From NCBI GenBank assembly GCA_910579285.1, contig CAJTTT010000002.1:186001-250000 (forward strand): a DNA stretch of 64,000 nt. Reading direction: 5' to 3'. Below, piece after piece: positions 41,224-49,991 of the stretch (the stretch's first letter is position 1; each line of letters begins with the position of its first letter). Source of the DNA: an uncultured Lachnospiraceae bacterium. GTDB taxonomy: Bacteria > Bacillota > Clostridia > Lachnospirales > Lachnospiraceae. The notes beneath the pieces were generated by a model that worked only from the letters and a program-made list of their open reading frames with translations, was not told the DNA's origin and did not search any database. The position numbers were made by a program, and so were the translations under genes.

Positions 41224-43136
41224 TTGTTTTTCCCCGCCGCCTTTTCATAAACGGCTATAGTCCGCCCCGTCACATCGTCCCAATTATGCTTTCCGCATAT
41301 ATAGTCCACACTCTCTTCCCCCATGCGGCGCACCTCATCGGGATGTTCCAGCATCCAGACAAGCTGTCTTTTCAAGTCTTTCACATCGCCTTTCCTGAAG
41401 GTCAGTGCCTTATCCTCCACCACTTCCGTATTTTCACGGATATCGCTGACCAGACAGCAGTCACCGTAGCTCATGGCCTCAAGCAGTGTCAGCGCCATAC
41501 CCTCCACGTCGCTTGGCAGCACAAAAGCGTAGGCGTTGGCATACAGTTCCTCCAGAACCTGTCCCTGCACAAAATCGGTCATCAGGATTCTCTCATCTTC
41601 CGCCGCCATTCGGTGAATCTGCTCCATATAGCCATAAGCCTGAGAACTGCCCCCGGCAATCACCAGTTTTTTGTCTGTTTCCAGTTCGGAAAATGCCTCG
41701 ATTAGATAGTGCAGACCCTTCTCCGGCACGATCCGCGCCAGAAACAGGAAGTAGCCATCCTTTTTCAAACCGTATTTTTCACCGATCACCGTCTGGCCCT
41801 GGGCTGCTGGTCTGGTAATCCCATTGGGAATATAAATCGTCTCTCTGTTGTATGTTTCCTTGAAATACTGCTTTACGTTTTCCGACAGCACGATGATTTC
41901 ATCCGCATATTTCGCAGCCATACGCTCACCGAACTTGATCACAAAAGAGGCAAAATTCCCCCACTTCGCCCGCTGCCAGTCAAGGCCGTGAACCGTCACC
42001 ACAATTTTTCTTTTCAGAAAATGCGGCAGCCAGAGCATGGCGCACGGCCCCTCCGCGTGATAGTGGATCACGTCATAGCGGCGGAAAAGCGCCATAATCG
42101 TCGCAAAAAAGGAGTAGACAATGGCGTTTAGGCTGCTGCGCCTGAACGTTGGCACAATATAGACGCGGACGCCCTTGTAAAATTTCCTGCCCTTCCATCC
42201 ATATTCCTGATCGTACTTTTTCCCGGAAACGTGATGGCCAAACCGATTATAAGCGTCGATCCGATGCCCCAGCGCCGCCATGCGCACGGAGAGTTCCTCC
42301 ACCACCACTTCCACGCCGCCCTCCCTGGAGGGGATCCGCTTATGGCCGATCATGGCGATGTGCATCCCCTGTCTGCGCGCCCGCCTGAATGCCTTTCCCT
42401 CCCTGTTAACGTAGTATACAAAAGCGAAATTCGTATTCAGATACCGGGGCAGCATCCGCTTCGGATCTTTCAGAATACGGAACACCCACTCCAGGCAGAG
42501 CTTCTGCATCCACATGGGCGCGCGTTTGGTCGTGCCTGCCGTGAAATCAAAGGCCGCGCCCACGCCCAGCATCAGCGCCTTTACCCTGTGACGGTGCTCA
42601 TACATCCACCACTCCTGTTTCGGCGCACCAAGGGCCACCCACACAAAATCGGCGCCGCTGTCGTTGATCCTTTTGACAATCTCCTCGTCCTCTTCCCTGG
42701 TCAGTTCCCGGAAGGGAGGCGAATACATGCCCGCAATCTGCAGCTTCGGGAATCGTCTCAACAGGGCAGCCTGCAACGCCTCCAGCGTAGCTTCCGTACT
42801 GCCGTAAAAATAATGGCGGTATCCCGTCTTCTGCGACAGGTTCAGAATCGCCGGCATCAAATCTGGCCCCGGCACTCTCCTTGCCTCCGAAAAGCCTCTT
42901 TTCCTGCTTACGATGGAGAGAGGCTGTCCGTCGGGAAGGGCCATAGCCCCGCTGTTCTGCACATGGCGGTACGCCTTATCCCGGTAAGCCGTCACGGTAG
43001 TGTGCACATTGGAGACGCAGATATAATCCCCCTTTAATTCCTCCAGATTGTCCGTGATGTAGGAGATGGTGTCCTCCATGTTTGTGACGTTGATGTTTGT
43101 TCCCAAAATTTTACAGTAAGTCAGCTTTTCCTTCAT
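41220..43136 (-). CDS. Two-domain fusion: WecG/TagA/CpsF (GT26) plus GT4 glycosyltransferase
   Basis: A 638-residue bifunctional protein. Residues about 5-240 form a WecG/TagA domain with LPDGQPLSIVSRKRG (about 67), GAPKQEWWMYEHR (about 170) and GVGAAFDFTAGTTKRAP (about 191), which adds ManNAc-type sugars to lipid-linked GlcNAc in relatives. From about 258 a complete GT4 enzyme follows, with GGVEVVVEELSVRM, VTVHGLDWQRAKWG, FLFLARIVPEKGLHYLIEA and PSDVEGMALTLLEAMSYG. Two successive sugar additions by one polypeptide is the obvious idea. The start is uncertain; GAGG lies before the chosen ATG, with in-frame ATGs at 43148 and 43199 as alternatives. It overlaps the next gene by 4 nt. Confidence 0.85.
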   Translation of the reverse strand: MKEKLTYCKILGTNINVTNMEDTISYITDNLEELKGDYICVSNVHTTVTAYRDKAYRHVQNSGAMALPDGQPLSIVSRKRGFSEARRVPGPDLMPAILNLSQKTGYRHYFYGSTEATLEALQAALLRRFPKLQIAGMYSPPFRELTREEDEEIVKRINDSGADFVWVALGAPKQEWWMYEHRHRVKALMLGVGAAFDFTAGTTKRAPMWMQKLCLEWVFRILKDPKRMLPRYLNTNFAFVYYVNREGKAFRRARRQGMHIAMIGHKRIPSREGGVEVVVEELSVRMAALGHRIDAYNRFGHHVSGKKYDQEYGWKGRKFYKGVRVYIVPTFRRSSLNAIVYSFFATIMALFRRYDVIHYHAEGPCAMLWLPHFLKRKIVVTVHGLDWQRAKWGNFASFVIKFGERMAAKYADEIIVLSENVKQYFKETYNRETIYIPNGITRPAAQGQTVIGEKYGLKKDGYFLFLARIVPEKGLHYLIEAFSELETDKKLVIAGGSSQAYGYMEQIHRMAAEDERILMTDFVQGQVLEELYANAYAFVLPSDVEGMALTLLEAMSYGDCCLVSDIRENTEVVEDKALTFRKGDVKDLKRQLVWMLEHPDEVRRMGEESVDYICGKHNWDDVTGRTIAVYEKAAGKNK

Positions 43137-43201
43137 CTGATTCCTCATTTCGCTCTCTTGTTCCCTCTTTCGCGGCAGATGATATTCCGCATTTACCATA
43201 T

Positions 43202-44818
43202 TTATCTTTTATCGTACCCTGAAATTTCCGTAACCGCCATAGTCCATTTTCCTCGCTGCCGCATCAAATACCACAGAACCGCAGCCGCCGCTCCCAGCAT
43301 CCCGCCAAGCAGCGCGCTTCCCACATAATACCGCACCGTTTCCAGTTTCACAGCATTCCCCGAGACGATCTGCATGGGCGTCTGGGCATCCAGATAATTC
43401 ATAACCCGGTATCCTTCGTAGGCCGGATCATCTTCACTCTCCAGATAGACACTCGCTTCCTCCAGGCCGTCCGTATAAAACCGCTGCACCACATAGCCTT
43501 CTGGTTCCTGATAAAACAGACCGCATAGAAGGCTGCCCATCAGGACGCCTGCTGCCGCCGCACACAAAACCAGACGTCTGTGTGTCCGGCAAACCGCACG
43601 CACACGCACAGCCATCAGATCCGGCAGCGCACCCAGGGGAACCGCCACCCGGCTCTGCCGCTTGGACAGACGGGAAAACAAACTATATTCCCGCTCCCCT
43701 TCCTTTTGTAAAAACAGGAATGCCCCCAGAAAAAGAAGCGTAATGTTTTTGAAAGAAGTGTTAAACAGCAGCTGCTCTGTCCACCCCGCCGCCAGAAAAC
43801 TCACCAAAATCACCAGTTCTCTCGTGCGCTGCCTATGCGTGTCATAAAACAGCAGGGCAAAATACCCGGCAATGATAACCACAGTGAAAACCAGACCGTA
43901 ATTGATATAACACCAGATGTAGGAGTTGTCCAGCGTCATGGATGATTTCACAATCTTGGAGATATCCGCCCCAAACAGACTCCTGTACTCCGATTTCAGG
44001 AACTGCTCCGCAAGCCAGATCCGTGTATTCAGCTTAAAATTCAGCATCTGCACATAGACGCTGAGCCAGTGCTTCCTTTGGAGATAAAACGGCAGCACAA
44101 AAGTCAGGATCAGACATACAGGCAGCACCAGGTTGGCCAGAAATTTCTCCACAATGCAAAACCTTGGCCGGAACTTCACATAAAGGCATCCCGTCAGCAG
44201 AACCGCCACAATGCCAAAGCCGGTATAACTGATGGAGTATAAAAATACGAGAAAATTCCCGGCCATGAGAAACACATACTGCTTACATCCATACTTTTCT
44301 TCCAATTCCCATATGATCAGCGCACAGAGCATCAGATAGGTGATATGCAGAATGTTCGGATGCGTAAAACCCAGACTCCAGCGGAAAATATGCCCCAGCC
44401 CCATCTTGGCGTGTACTCTGTAAATGGTATGTTCCAGAAAGAAGAAAGAAACCGCTGACAGCGCCACAGCGCAGACAGTCCACACCCAGAGCGCAAGATG
44501 AAATACTTTTCTGACCGAAATATTTTTCATGCCAAGCACCGTGAATGCCACAAAAAAAATGGCAATCTGCCGCGACTCATAGTATATCACCGCCACAAGC
44601 GCCAGTGATAAAATCTGCAGGACAGCCTGCCTTTTTGTATACGGTGTTATGAGAATTTTCAAAAAGCCCAGAACAAACGCAGGCGCAGCAAGCAGATAAA
44701 AAAGCTTTTGTCCCTCGTAGAATCCCAGCCCCTTTGCCAGAGAAAGGAGGATAAAAAATCCGTAGTAACACGCCTCCTGTATGGTAATCGTTTTTTCATA
44801 CTGTCGAACTCGTTCCAT
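43202..44818 (-). CDS. Wzy-like polysaccharide polymerase with Wzz-like C-terminal module
   Basis: A 538-residue membrane protein. About ten membrane segments in residues 12-375 with an outer loop of the O-antigen polymerase type (around HWLSVYVQMLNFKLNTRIWLAEQ and SLFGADISKIV) fit Wzy. After a basic cytoplasmic stretch there is a membrane segment at about 410-435, an outer region of about 60 residues, and a final segment at about 495-518, like a very short chain-length regulator. The whole would couple polymerisation and length control in one protein. The GH88/105-like gene is 30 nt upstream. Polymerase assignment rests on topology and context. Confidence 0.65.
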   Translation of the reverse strand: MERVRQYEKTITIQEACYYGFFILLSLAKGLGFYEGQKLFYLLAAPAFVLGFLKILITPYTKRQAVLQILSLALVAVIYYESRQIAIFFVAFTVLGMKNISVRKVFHLALWVWTVCAVALSAVSFFFLEHTIYRVHAKMGLGHIFRWSLGFTHPNILHITYLMLCALIIWELEEKYGCKQYVFLMAGNFLVFLYSISYTGFGIVAVLLTGCLYVKFRPRFCIVEKFLANLVLPVCLILTFVLPFYLQRKHWLSVYVQMLNFKLNTRIWLAEQFLKSEYRSLFGADISKIVKSSMTLDNSYIWCYINYGLVFTVVIIAGYFALLFYDTHRQRTRELVILVSFLAAGWTEQLLFNTSFKNITLLFLGAFLFLQKEGEREYSLFSRLSKRQSRVAVPLGALPDLMAVRVRAVCRTHRRLVLCAAAAGVLMGSLLCGLFYQEPEGYVVQRFYTDGLEEASVYLESEDDPAYEGYRVMNYLDAQTPMQIVSGNAVKLETVRYYVGSALLGGMLGAAAAVLWYLMRQRGKWTMAVTEISGYDKR

Positions 44819-44848
44819 ATTCCCGTCCAGTCCTTTCGCTTCGCGGCA

Positions 44849-45997
44849 TCATTCCCCTGCACACGCCCTGGCCGTATCAGACGAAAGCGCTTCCAGTGCC
44901 GGGCCAAGCGACCACGGATACGCTCCATAACGCTGAGGATACTGGGAAAAGCCTTCGCACTCCCCAGAGCACTGATACACCAGCCCGCTCCTGACAGAAC
45001 GCTCCAGCGCATGTCTCCCCGCCGTCAGGGCGTTCTCATATTTTTCATCTGCAAGCACGCCAAGCGCCATTCCCTGTCCCAAAGCGCAGCAGATCATCCC
45101 CGCCGCGGAGGTGTCCGCAGGCCCTTCCTGCGCTTCCAGCTGCCAGGAAAAACAGCCGTCCTGCCTCTGATAAGCCAGCGCTGCATCCACCAGCGCAGTG
45201 CAGGGCGCTTCCAGCCGCTCCCTGCCATACCCGGAACTCATACAGCCCATCATACCCCGAAGCAGCCAGCCTACAGCCCGGCCCCAGCCGATGATTCCGT
45301 ATTTGCATCCGTCCGTCATATCATAACCGTGATAGGGAAGTCCCGCTGCGCCGTCCATACCGTAGGATAAAAAGTTCACAATCTGTCGAAGGGCCAGTTC
45401 CCTGTACTCCTGCCTGTCAAAGATTTCCCCGTACCGATAGAGAAACGGACAGGCCAGACCGATCCCGTCAACAAAGACCGTTGTCTCTCCGTTAGCCGGG
45501 CGGTATAAAAAACTTCCGGCTCCGTCCACAGGATGAACCGCCGCACAGGAGGCCATTTTGTCCAGCGCCGTTTTTAACTGCCCCTCTGACAGCCCCGCGA
45601 TTCGGTCTGCGCCCCCCTCCTTTATCTCCGTATACATGCCCAGAAGCGTCTCCCCGGCAAGCAGATCATCCACATACATAACCGGCATGTCCTTTTTCAG
45701 CCATCTCCCGTAATATGCCGCGAGGGAACCCTCTATCTGCTCCATCCGTACCGCTGCATCTGAAGTCTCTGTGCTTCCTGGATTCTTTGCCACAGCTACG
45801 TCCTGCGCCAGTTCTGCCCTGCAATGCCAAAGCCCTGCCGCCAAAAGTCCCGTGGGCCAGAAAATGACGTCTTCTCCCGGAACTTTTCGCCGTAAGAGCA
45901 GGCGTTTTACCAGATCCTTACCCTTTTCCCGCCTGCTGCGCACACCGTACTCCAGAAGCTCCTTACAAGCATTGTCGATCAGAGGAATCTTATTCAT
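44849..45997 (-). CDS. Glycoside hydrolase family 88/105-like protein
   Basis: A 382-residue protein with an alpha/alpha-barrel pattern. YVDDLLAGETLLGMY and FVDGIGLACPFLYRYG match the two aspartate sites of unsaturated uronyl hydrolases (YteR type), and GIIGWGRAVGWLLRGM matches the W-x-R-x-x-GW site. No signal peptide is visible, so it should be cytoplasmic. Known members cleave unsaturated uronic acid from oligosaccharides; why one sits between a Wzx and a Wzy gene is unclear. The start ATG is the one following GGGAGGTTTAT; the longer in-frame ORF would overlap the flippase gene. Confidence 0.72.
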   Translation of the reverse strand: MNKIPLIDNACKELLEYGVRSRREKGKDLVKRLLLRRKVPGEDVIFWPTGLLAAGLWHCRAELAQDVAVAKNPGSTETSDAAVRMEQIEGSLAAYYGRWLKKDMPVMYVDDLLAGETLLGMYTEIKEGGADRIAGLSEGQLKTALDKMASCAAVHPVDGAGSFLYRPANGETTVFVDGIGLACPFLYRYGEIFDRQEYRELALRQIVNFLSYGMDGAAGLPYHGYDMTDGCKYGIIGWGRAVGWLLRGMMGCMSSGYGRERLEAPCTALVDAALAYQRQDGCFSWQLEAQEGPADTSAAGMICCALGQGMALGVLADEKYENALTAGRHALERSVRSGLVYQCSGECEGFSQYPQRYGAYPWSLGPALEALSSDTARACAGE

Positions 45998-46041
45998 ATA
46001 AACCTCCCTGATTTCCGCTTCACGGAATCTCTCATTCCTTC

Positions 46042-47580
46042 TCACGCTTTCTTCCGCACCGAAATCCTTCCGGCCGCCGCTTTCCACAGATAAGAAAATT
46101 CTTCCGTCCTGTGAAATACCGCCAGAAATACCAGATTGTAGAACAGCGTAATCACAATCACCATCAGCGCAAACGTAAAGATTGTGACCTCCCCCATGAC
46201 CACATGCCGGATCGGCGTAACCACCGCTCCCACCGCCAGTATCACTCCGATATATTTCAGGGAATCCTTAAAATAGGCGCCCGCCTTTTTCTCAAAGCAG
46301 ACCCGGTAAATAATCCCCGGGCGGATCAGGTTCGCCAATATGCCGGATACTAACGTCCCCACATAGACGCCCGTGACGCCGATTTTCTGCACCAATGCAA
46401 TGGACACCACCAGATTGACGGCTCCCTGCACAAGCGGCAGGAATCTGTCCTGCTCAAAGAGTCCCGAGGCAATCTTGAAATTGAGGAGCACCGTGCGTCC
46501 GCCTTTCAGATAAAAATCCATCACCAGAAGGGTCACCGTCATCTGCGGCAGCGTCCAGCCATCGTCCCGCAGCCACACCCCGCCGATAAAAGGCGTGAGC
46601 AGATGAAAAAAGCCCACCGCGCCAAATCCGAAGAGCCAGCAGGCAAAAAAGCGGTACACCTTAAAGAGCAGATACTGCCTCTCCTTCGACTCCGTGGCCA
46701 CCACATTGCCAAAGCCCGAAATCACAGAGTCAAATATGATGTTCACAAAGTTTCCCACATAGGTGATGATGTAAACATAGTTGCCCACGACAGCCGAAGT
46801 GTCTACATTGACAAAGGAGGAAATCACAAGGATATCCGTCTGAAGCCTGGCCACGTCGCCGACCTTATGACAGATCAGCGCCTTCGTCTTGGAGGCGACC
46901 ACCTGGGTCTCCTGCGGTGTCAGTTTCTTCACGTCTTTATCCCGCAGATAAGGGTAAAGCCTGTTCATATAGAGTGTCACAAAAATTTTCTGTAAAAATT
47001 CCACCACAGACTGTGCCAGCAGATAAAACAGAAAATTCCTGAAAAGCAGCAGGACCGTAATCTGTACTGTGGCCGCCGCTATCTTTGTCAGGGTCGTGAT
47101 GTTGGTCTGGATATAATTTTTCTGTTCCGCATTTGACAGACTGTATTTATAGGCGACAAAGTAACTGATCACCGTGTTAAACAGGAACAGGTAATAGTAC
47201 AGCGTCAGTTCCTTCACGGTCAGACTGCCCGGATTCTTCAGGATAAACTTTAAAAACGGGGAAATCGCGATTCCCACCGCCGCGATCACACCCGCAATCG
47301 TCAGATACGCCTTTTTGTAGAACCGCATGTAGGACTTGATCTTCTCGATATCATGCTCTGCCACCGGCTTGTAAAGGCTGTAATTCAAGGCCGTGCCGAT
47401 CCCCAGCTCCGCCAGGGACAGAACGCTCAAAACATTCGTGTACGTTTCGTTTACTCCAGAAAACGTCCTGCCAAGCACATAGATAAAGACCGTCCGCTGG
47501 ATAAAGTTCACCAGCAGGATCACCAGATTGCTGATATATCCGAATATGATATTTTTTCTGGCTTTCTGTATTCTGCCCAT
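46042..47580 (-). CDS. Wzx-type polysaccharide flippase (MOP superfamily), copy 2
   Basis: A 512-residue protein with 12-14 membrane segments, typical of the larger Gram-positive Wzx/CapF-like flippases. N-terminal IIFGYISNLVILLVNFIQRT and the VLGRTFSGVNETYTNVL and LSLAELGIGTALNYSLYKP region are family hallmarks. It moves undecaprenyl-linked repeat units to the outer face for Wzy. The ribosome site is weak. The pyruvyltransferase gene lies 76 nt upstream. It is not closely similar to the Wzx at 14612-15874, which suggests that blocks A and C export different repeat units. Confidence 0.9.
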   Translation of the reverse strand: MGRIQKARKNIIFGYISNLVILLVNFIQRTVFIYVLGRTFSGVNETYTNVLSVLSLAELGIGTALNYSLYKPVAEHDIEKIKSYMRFYKKAYLTIAGVIAAVGIAISPFLKFILKNPGSLTVKELTLYYYLFLFNTVISYFVAYKYSLSNAEQKNYIQTNITTLTKIAAATVQITVLLLFRNFLFYLLAQSVVEFLQKIFVTLYMNRLYPYLRDKDVKKLTPQETQVVASKTKALICHKVGDVARLQTDILVISSFVNVDTSAVVGNYVYIITYVGNFVNIIFDSVISGFGNVVATESKERQYLLFKVYRFFACWLFGFGAVGFFHLLTPFIGGVWLRDDGWTLPQMTVTLLVMDFYLKGGRTVLLNFKIASGLFEQDRFLPLVQGAVNLVVSIALVQKIGVTGVYVGTLVSGILANLIRPGIIYRVCFEKKAGAYFKDSLKYIGVILAVGAVVTPIRHVVMGEVTIFTFALMVIVITLFYNLVFLAVFHRTEEFSYLWKAAAGRISVRKKA

Positions 47581-47656
47581 ATTCTTTACCCTCAGGCTGT
47601 TTTCCAGGACGTCTCCTCAGCGCGGCAACTCCCTGTTTCCCGGCGTCTCAGGGATG

Positions 47657-48871
47657 TCAAAGAACTTCCGACGCCCTCCGGCTTTCATGCAGGCTGTTCC
47701 ACAGCTTGCGGAGCTCCTCCCCTGCCTTGGCCGCCTTCCTGCAGTAATCCGGCATGATTTCCTGCAGCTTTCCCCGGATCTCGCCCTCTCTTTCCATCAT
47801 CCATTCAAACGCGCCGATCAGTTCCTCCGGGTTGGAGAGTGTCTGCACCGGCAGCACATAGCGCTCCGAATCTCCAAAGAGATCTTTCGCGATTCCTCTT
47901 GCCTTCACGGAATACCCCACCACCAGCGTGGGAATCATGGACGAATACGCCGCGATGGTAGCGTGCGTTCTCGCCCCGATAAATGCCCGGCATTTGGAAA
48001 TGACATATTTGAGTTTCTGACAGGACATGTCCTCAAACTTCACCACTCTGTCATTCCCCTGATAAACGCCATAAAGTTCATTTATTGTCAATCTGTCGTC
48101 ATTATTCTTCCATATCACATGGGGGATCAGCGCGATGTGGCAGTCCGTGGTCTCCAAAATATGGTCAATCAGTTTTCGGTAATTCATTATTGCAATGCCG
48201 TCTTTTTCTTCGTACTTGAGAATCATCGGGCTGATATTGATGCCTATGGTATTTCCCTCGCTGAAGCCGAAGGGAAGCTTTGTCTTTTCCGGCTTCAGGG
48301 CAAAGGCCGGATCCGGGAACTGCTTCACATTCTCTGTCACCCCGGCTGCCGCAAGCGCCTGCGTCGTGATCGACTCCCTCGGCGTAATCAGCGCGTACCG
48401 CTTCATGTCCTCCACCACTTCCGGCTCCTGTAAAAGTTCCGGCTCCAGGGAGCAGCCCCAGAGAACGGTTTTCGCTCCCGCCCTGTTGAACGCGCTGTTG
48501 GCGGTGACCGCCTCCTTCTTTGACAGCTCGTAGCAGTACATGTCTCCGCCGATGGAGAGATAGAGCGGCGCCAGATTTCTGCCCATCACATCGCGGAACC
48601 GATATCGCATAAAGGATTCGGGATCGTGAAAAATTTTCCGCCAGGCGTAATACCACACATGGGCGAAAAAGTGCTCCGCGATCTTGCGCTCCTGCAGGAT
48701 ATCACAGAGCGGCTCCACCGAGTAGTGTCTGTCCTCCTGCTCACTGTTCGTCACAAGGAGCTTCGGAATTTCTTCTATCATATGGCAGGTGCTGTTGACA
48801 ATCGCCTCACAGCCGTGATTGCCGCTTCCGCCGTGTAAATACATTACTATTCTGTCGTTGTTGTGTTCCAT
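47657..48871 (-). CDS. Polysaccharide pyruvyl transferase family protein (CsaB-like)
   Basis: Transfers pyruvate from phosphoenolpyruvate to a sugar as a ketal in known members. The 404-residue protein has the family layout: MYLHGGSGNHGCEAIVNST near the N-terminus, LYLSIGGDMYCYE, VLWGCSLEPELL, NISPMILKYE, IPHVIW, and CRAFIGARTHATIAAYSSMIPTLVVGYSVKARGIAKDLFG, which is the most conserved part. It is the first gene after a 132-nt spacer with a predicted promoter. GAGGACAGGC precedes the chosen ATG. Some members have been recruited for other transfers, so the pyruvylation role is likely but not proven. Confidence 0.85.
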   Translation of the reverse strand: MEHNNDRIVMYLHGGSGNHGCEAIVNSTCHMIEEIPKLLVTNSEQEDRHYSVEPLCDILQERKIAEHFFAHVWYYAWRKIFHDPESFMRYRFRDVMGRNLAPLYLSIGGDMYCYELSKKEAVTANSAFNRAGAKTVLWGCSLEPELLQEPEVVEDMKRYALITPRESITTQALAAAGVTENVKQFPDPAFALKPEKTKLPFGFSEGNTIGINISPMILKYEEKDGIAIMNYRKLIDHILETTDCHIALIPHVIWKNNDDRLTINELYGVYQGNDRVVKFEDMSCQKLKYVISKCRAFIGARTHATIAAYSSMIPTLVVGYSVKARGIAKDLFGDSERYVLPVQTLSNPEELIGAFEWMMEREGEIRGKLQEIMPDYCRKAAKAGEELRKLWNSLHESRRASEVL

Positions 48872-49015
48872 GCCTGTCCTCATTCAAAGTTTTACTTCCA
48901 TTTTGCTTTGTGACGCAGTGCACGCTCGATTTCGCTTCGCTGCATCTCGCTCGCAGGCTGTCTACGCTCCGTGCTTATTGCCACCGCGAACATTATATCA
49001 TAAACTTTCATGGGG
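48872..49015 (-). promoter_or_regulatory. Intergenic leader with extended -10 promoter and GC-rich repeats
   Basis: On the minus strand TGATATAAT (49000-48992) is an extended -10; a weak -35 TGTAAC lies 17 nt further upstream at the end of the fucosyltransferase gene. The transcript would carry a leader of about 110 nt containing short GCGAAGCGAAA/GCGAGCGAGA-type repeats and GCACG...CGTGC arms that could pair. It is the only larger intergenic stretch in block C, so block C may have a second transcription start here. Confidence 0.45.
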
Positions 49016-49930
49016 TTACAGTAAAACATTTCCGGCGGGGGTGACGAGTGTCCAGGCGGGCCAGAGCTTTTTCATTTGTTCCGGGACGCAGGTCTGGGTG
49101 TTCTTGTGAATGGAGGGGCGGAGCATGATTTTACCGGGAGTTCCGTTCAGTCGCGCGCCCCAGAAGCTGAAAGTGCTGTTGGCGCATATATTATGTCTGC
49201 AGCAGCTCATTAGCTGCATGTCATAAAAGCTGTTTTCACCCTGATTCCAGTCCACGATATGGAACGCCTCCCCCTGAAAATGCGCCCGCACATAATCCGC
49301 GTCATCCGAGAAGACGTAGAAAACCGCTCCGGGGCACTTTTCTTTCATATAACCGACACAGGCGTCATAATACGCTTCGGTACAAATCCCGCCAAACATA
49401 GCCGCGTTGACGGCGTCCAGGTAATCCCCTCTGCGGACATGGATGCTGACGGAGGGCTGTTCTGCCATCGCCTTCATGGTCTCCCGGTTTCTGGCGTCAC
49501 CGCTCTTCGGAAAACGGATTTCCTCTCTAAGTCTGTCAAGAATGTCCGCGTAGTACGCCTCGCAGGCCCAATACCCGGACAGATAGCGGTTCTGCCACGA
49601 GAAAATCTGCGGATGATACATCTCCGATTCCTCAAACAGAGGCGTCTTTCCCGGCGCAATCCGTTTCTTAAGTTTTTCCGCAACTCCCGCCTTTTCCTCA
49701 TAGGTTCTCCCAAGGAACGCCCGCACTTCCTCCTCTGAAGCCGTATCTAAAGAAAGTCCCTCAAAATCGGAAAGGGCAAATTTTCTGGGCGCGGCCGCCG
49801 ACTCCTGGTTCTTTTGCAGAAACCAGGAGAGATCCAGTTTCACCTCTGCACCCAGGCTCTGAAATTTTCGAAACAGCGCGTACTGCTGCAATTGATTGCC
49901 CAGTCCGCCCATGACTCTTATGATTATCAC
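49016..49930 (-). CDS. GT11 alpha-1,2-fucosyltransferase
   Basis: Inverting GT-B transferase of 304 residues that uses GDP-fucose in known members. IIIRVMGGLGNQLQQYALF at the N-terminus, HVRRGDY at 164-170 (GDP binding) and NICANSTFSFWGARLN near the C-terminus are the three GT11 marks. The start is GTG: GGGAG stands nine bases before it and the family N-terminus begins there; an ATG 25 codons upstream gives a non-homologous extension. No gmd or fcl gene for GDP-fucose is in the window. It is one of three GT11-type proteins in block C. Confidence 0.9.
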   Translation of the reverse strand: MIIIRVMGGLGNQLQQYALFRKFQSLGAEVKLDLSWFLQKNQESAAAPRKFALSDFEGLSLDTASEEEVRAFLGRTYEEKAGVAEKLKKRIAPGKTPLFEESEMYHPQIFSWQNRYLSGYWACEAYYADILDRLREEIRFPKSGDARNRETMKAMAEQPSVSIHVRRGDYLDAVNAAMFGGICTEAYYDACVGYMKEKCPGAVFYVFSDDADYVRAHFQGEAFHIVDWNQGENSFYDMQLMSCCRHNICANSTFSFWGARLNGTPGKIMLRPSIHKNTQTCVPEQMKKLWPAWTLVTPAGNVLL

Positions 49931-49991
49931 GTTTCTTATCTCCCGTTCACTCCCATGTAAAACGGAGTGATGTTTTTGGTTCCCCGCAGAA

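Noticed and set aside
48884..48990. CRISPR-like array
   Set aside because: The short repeats are irregular, only a few bases long and lack unique spacers.
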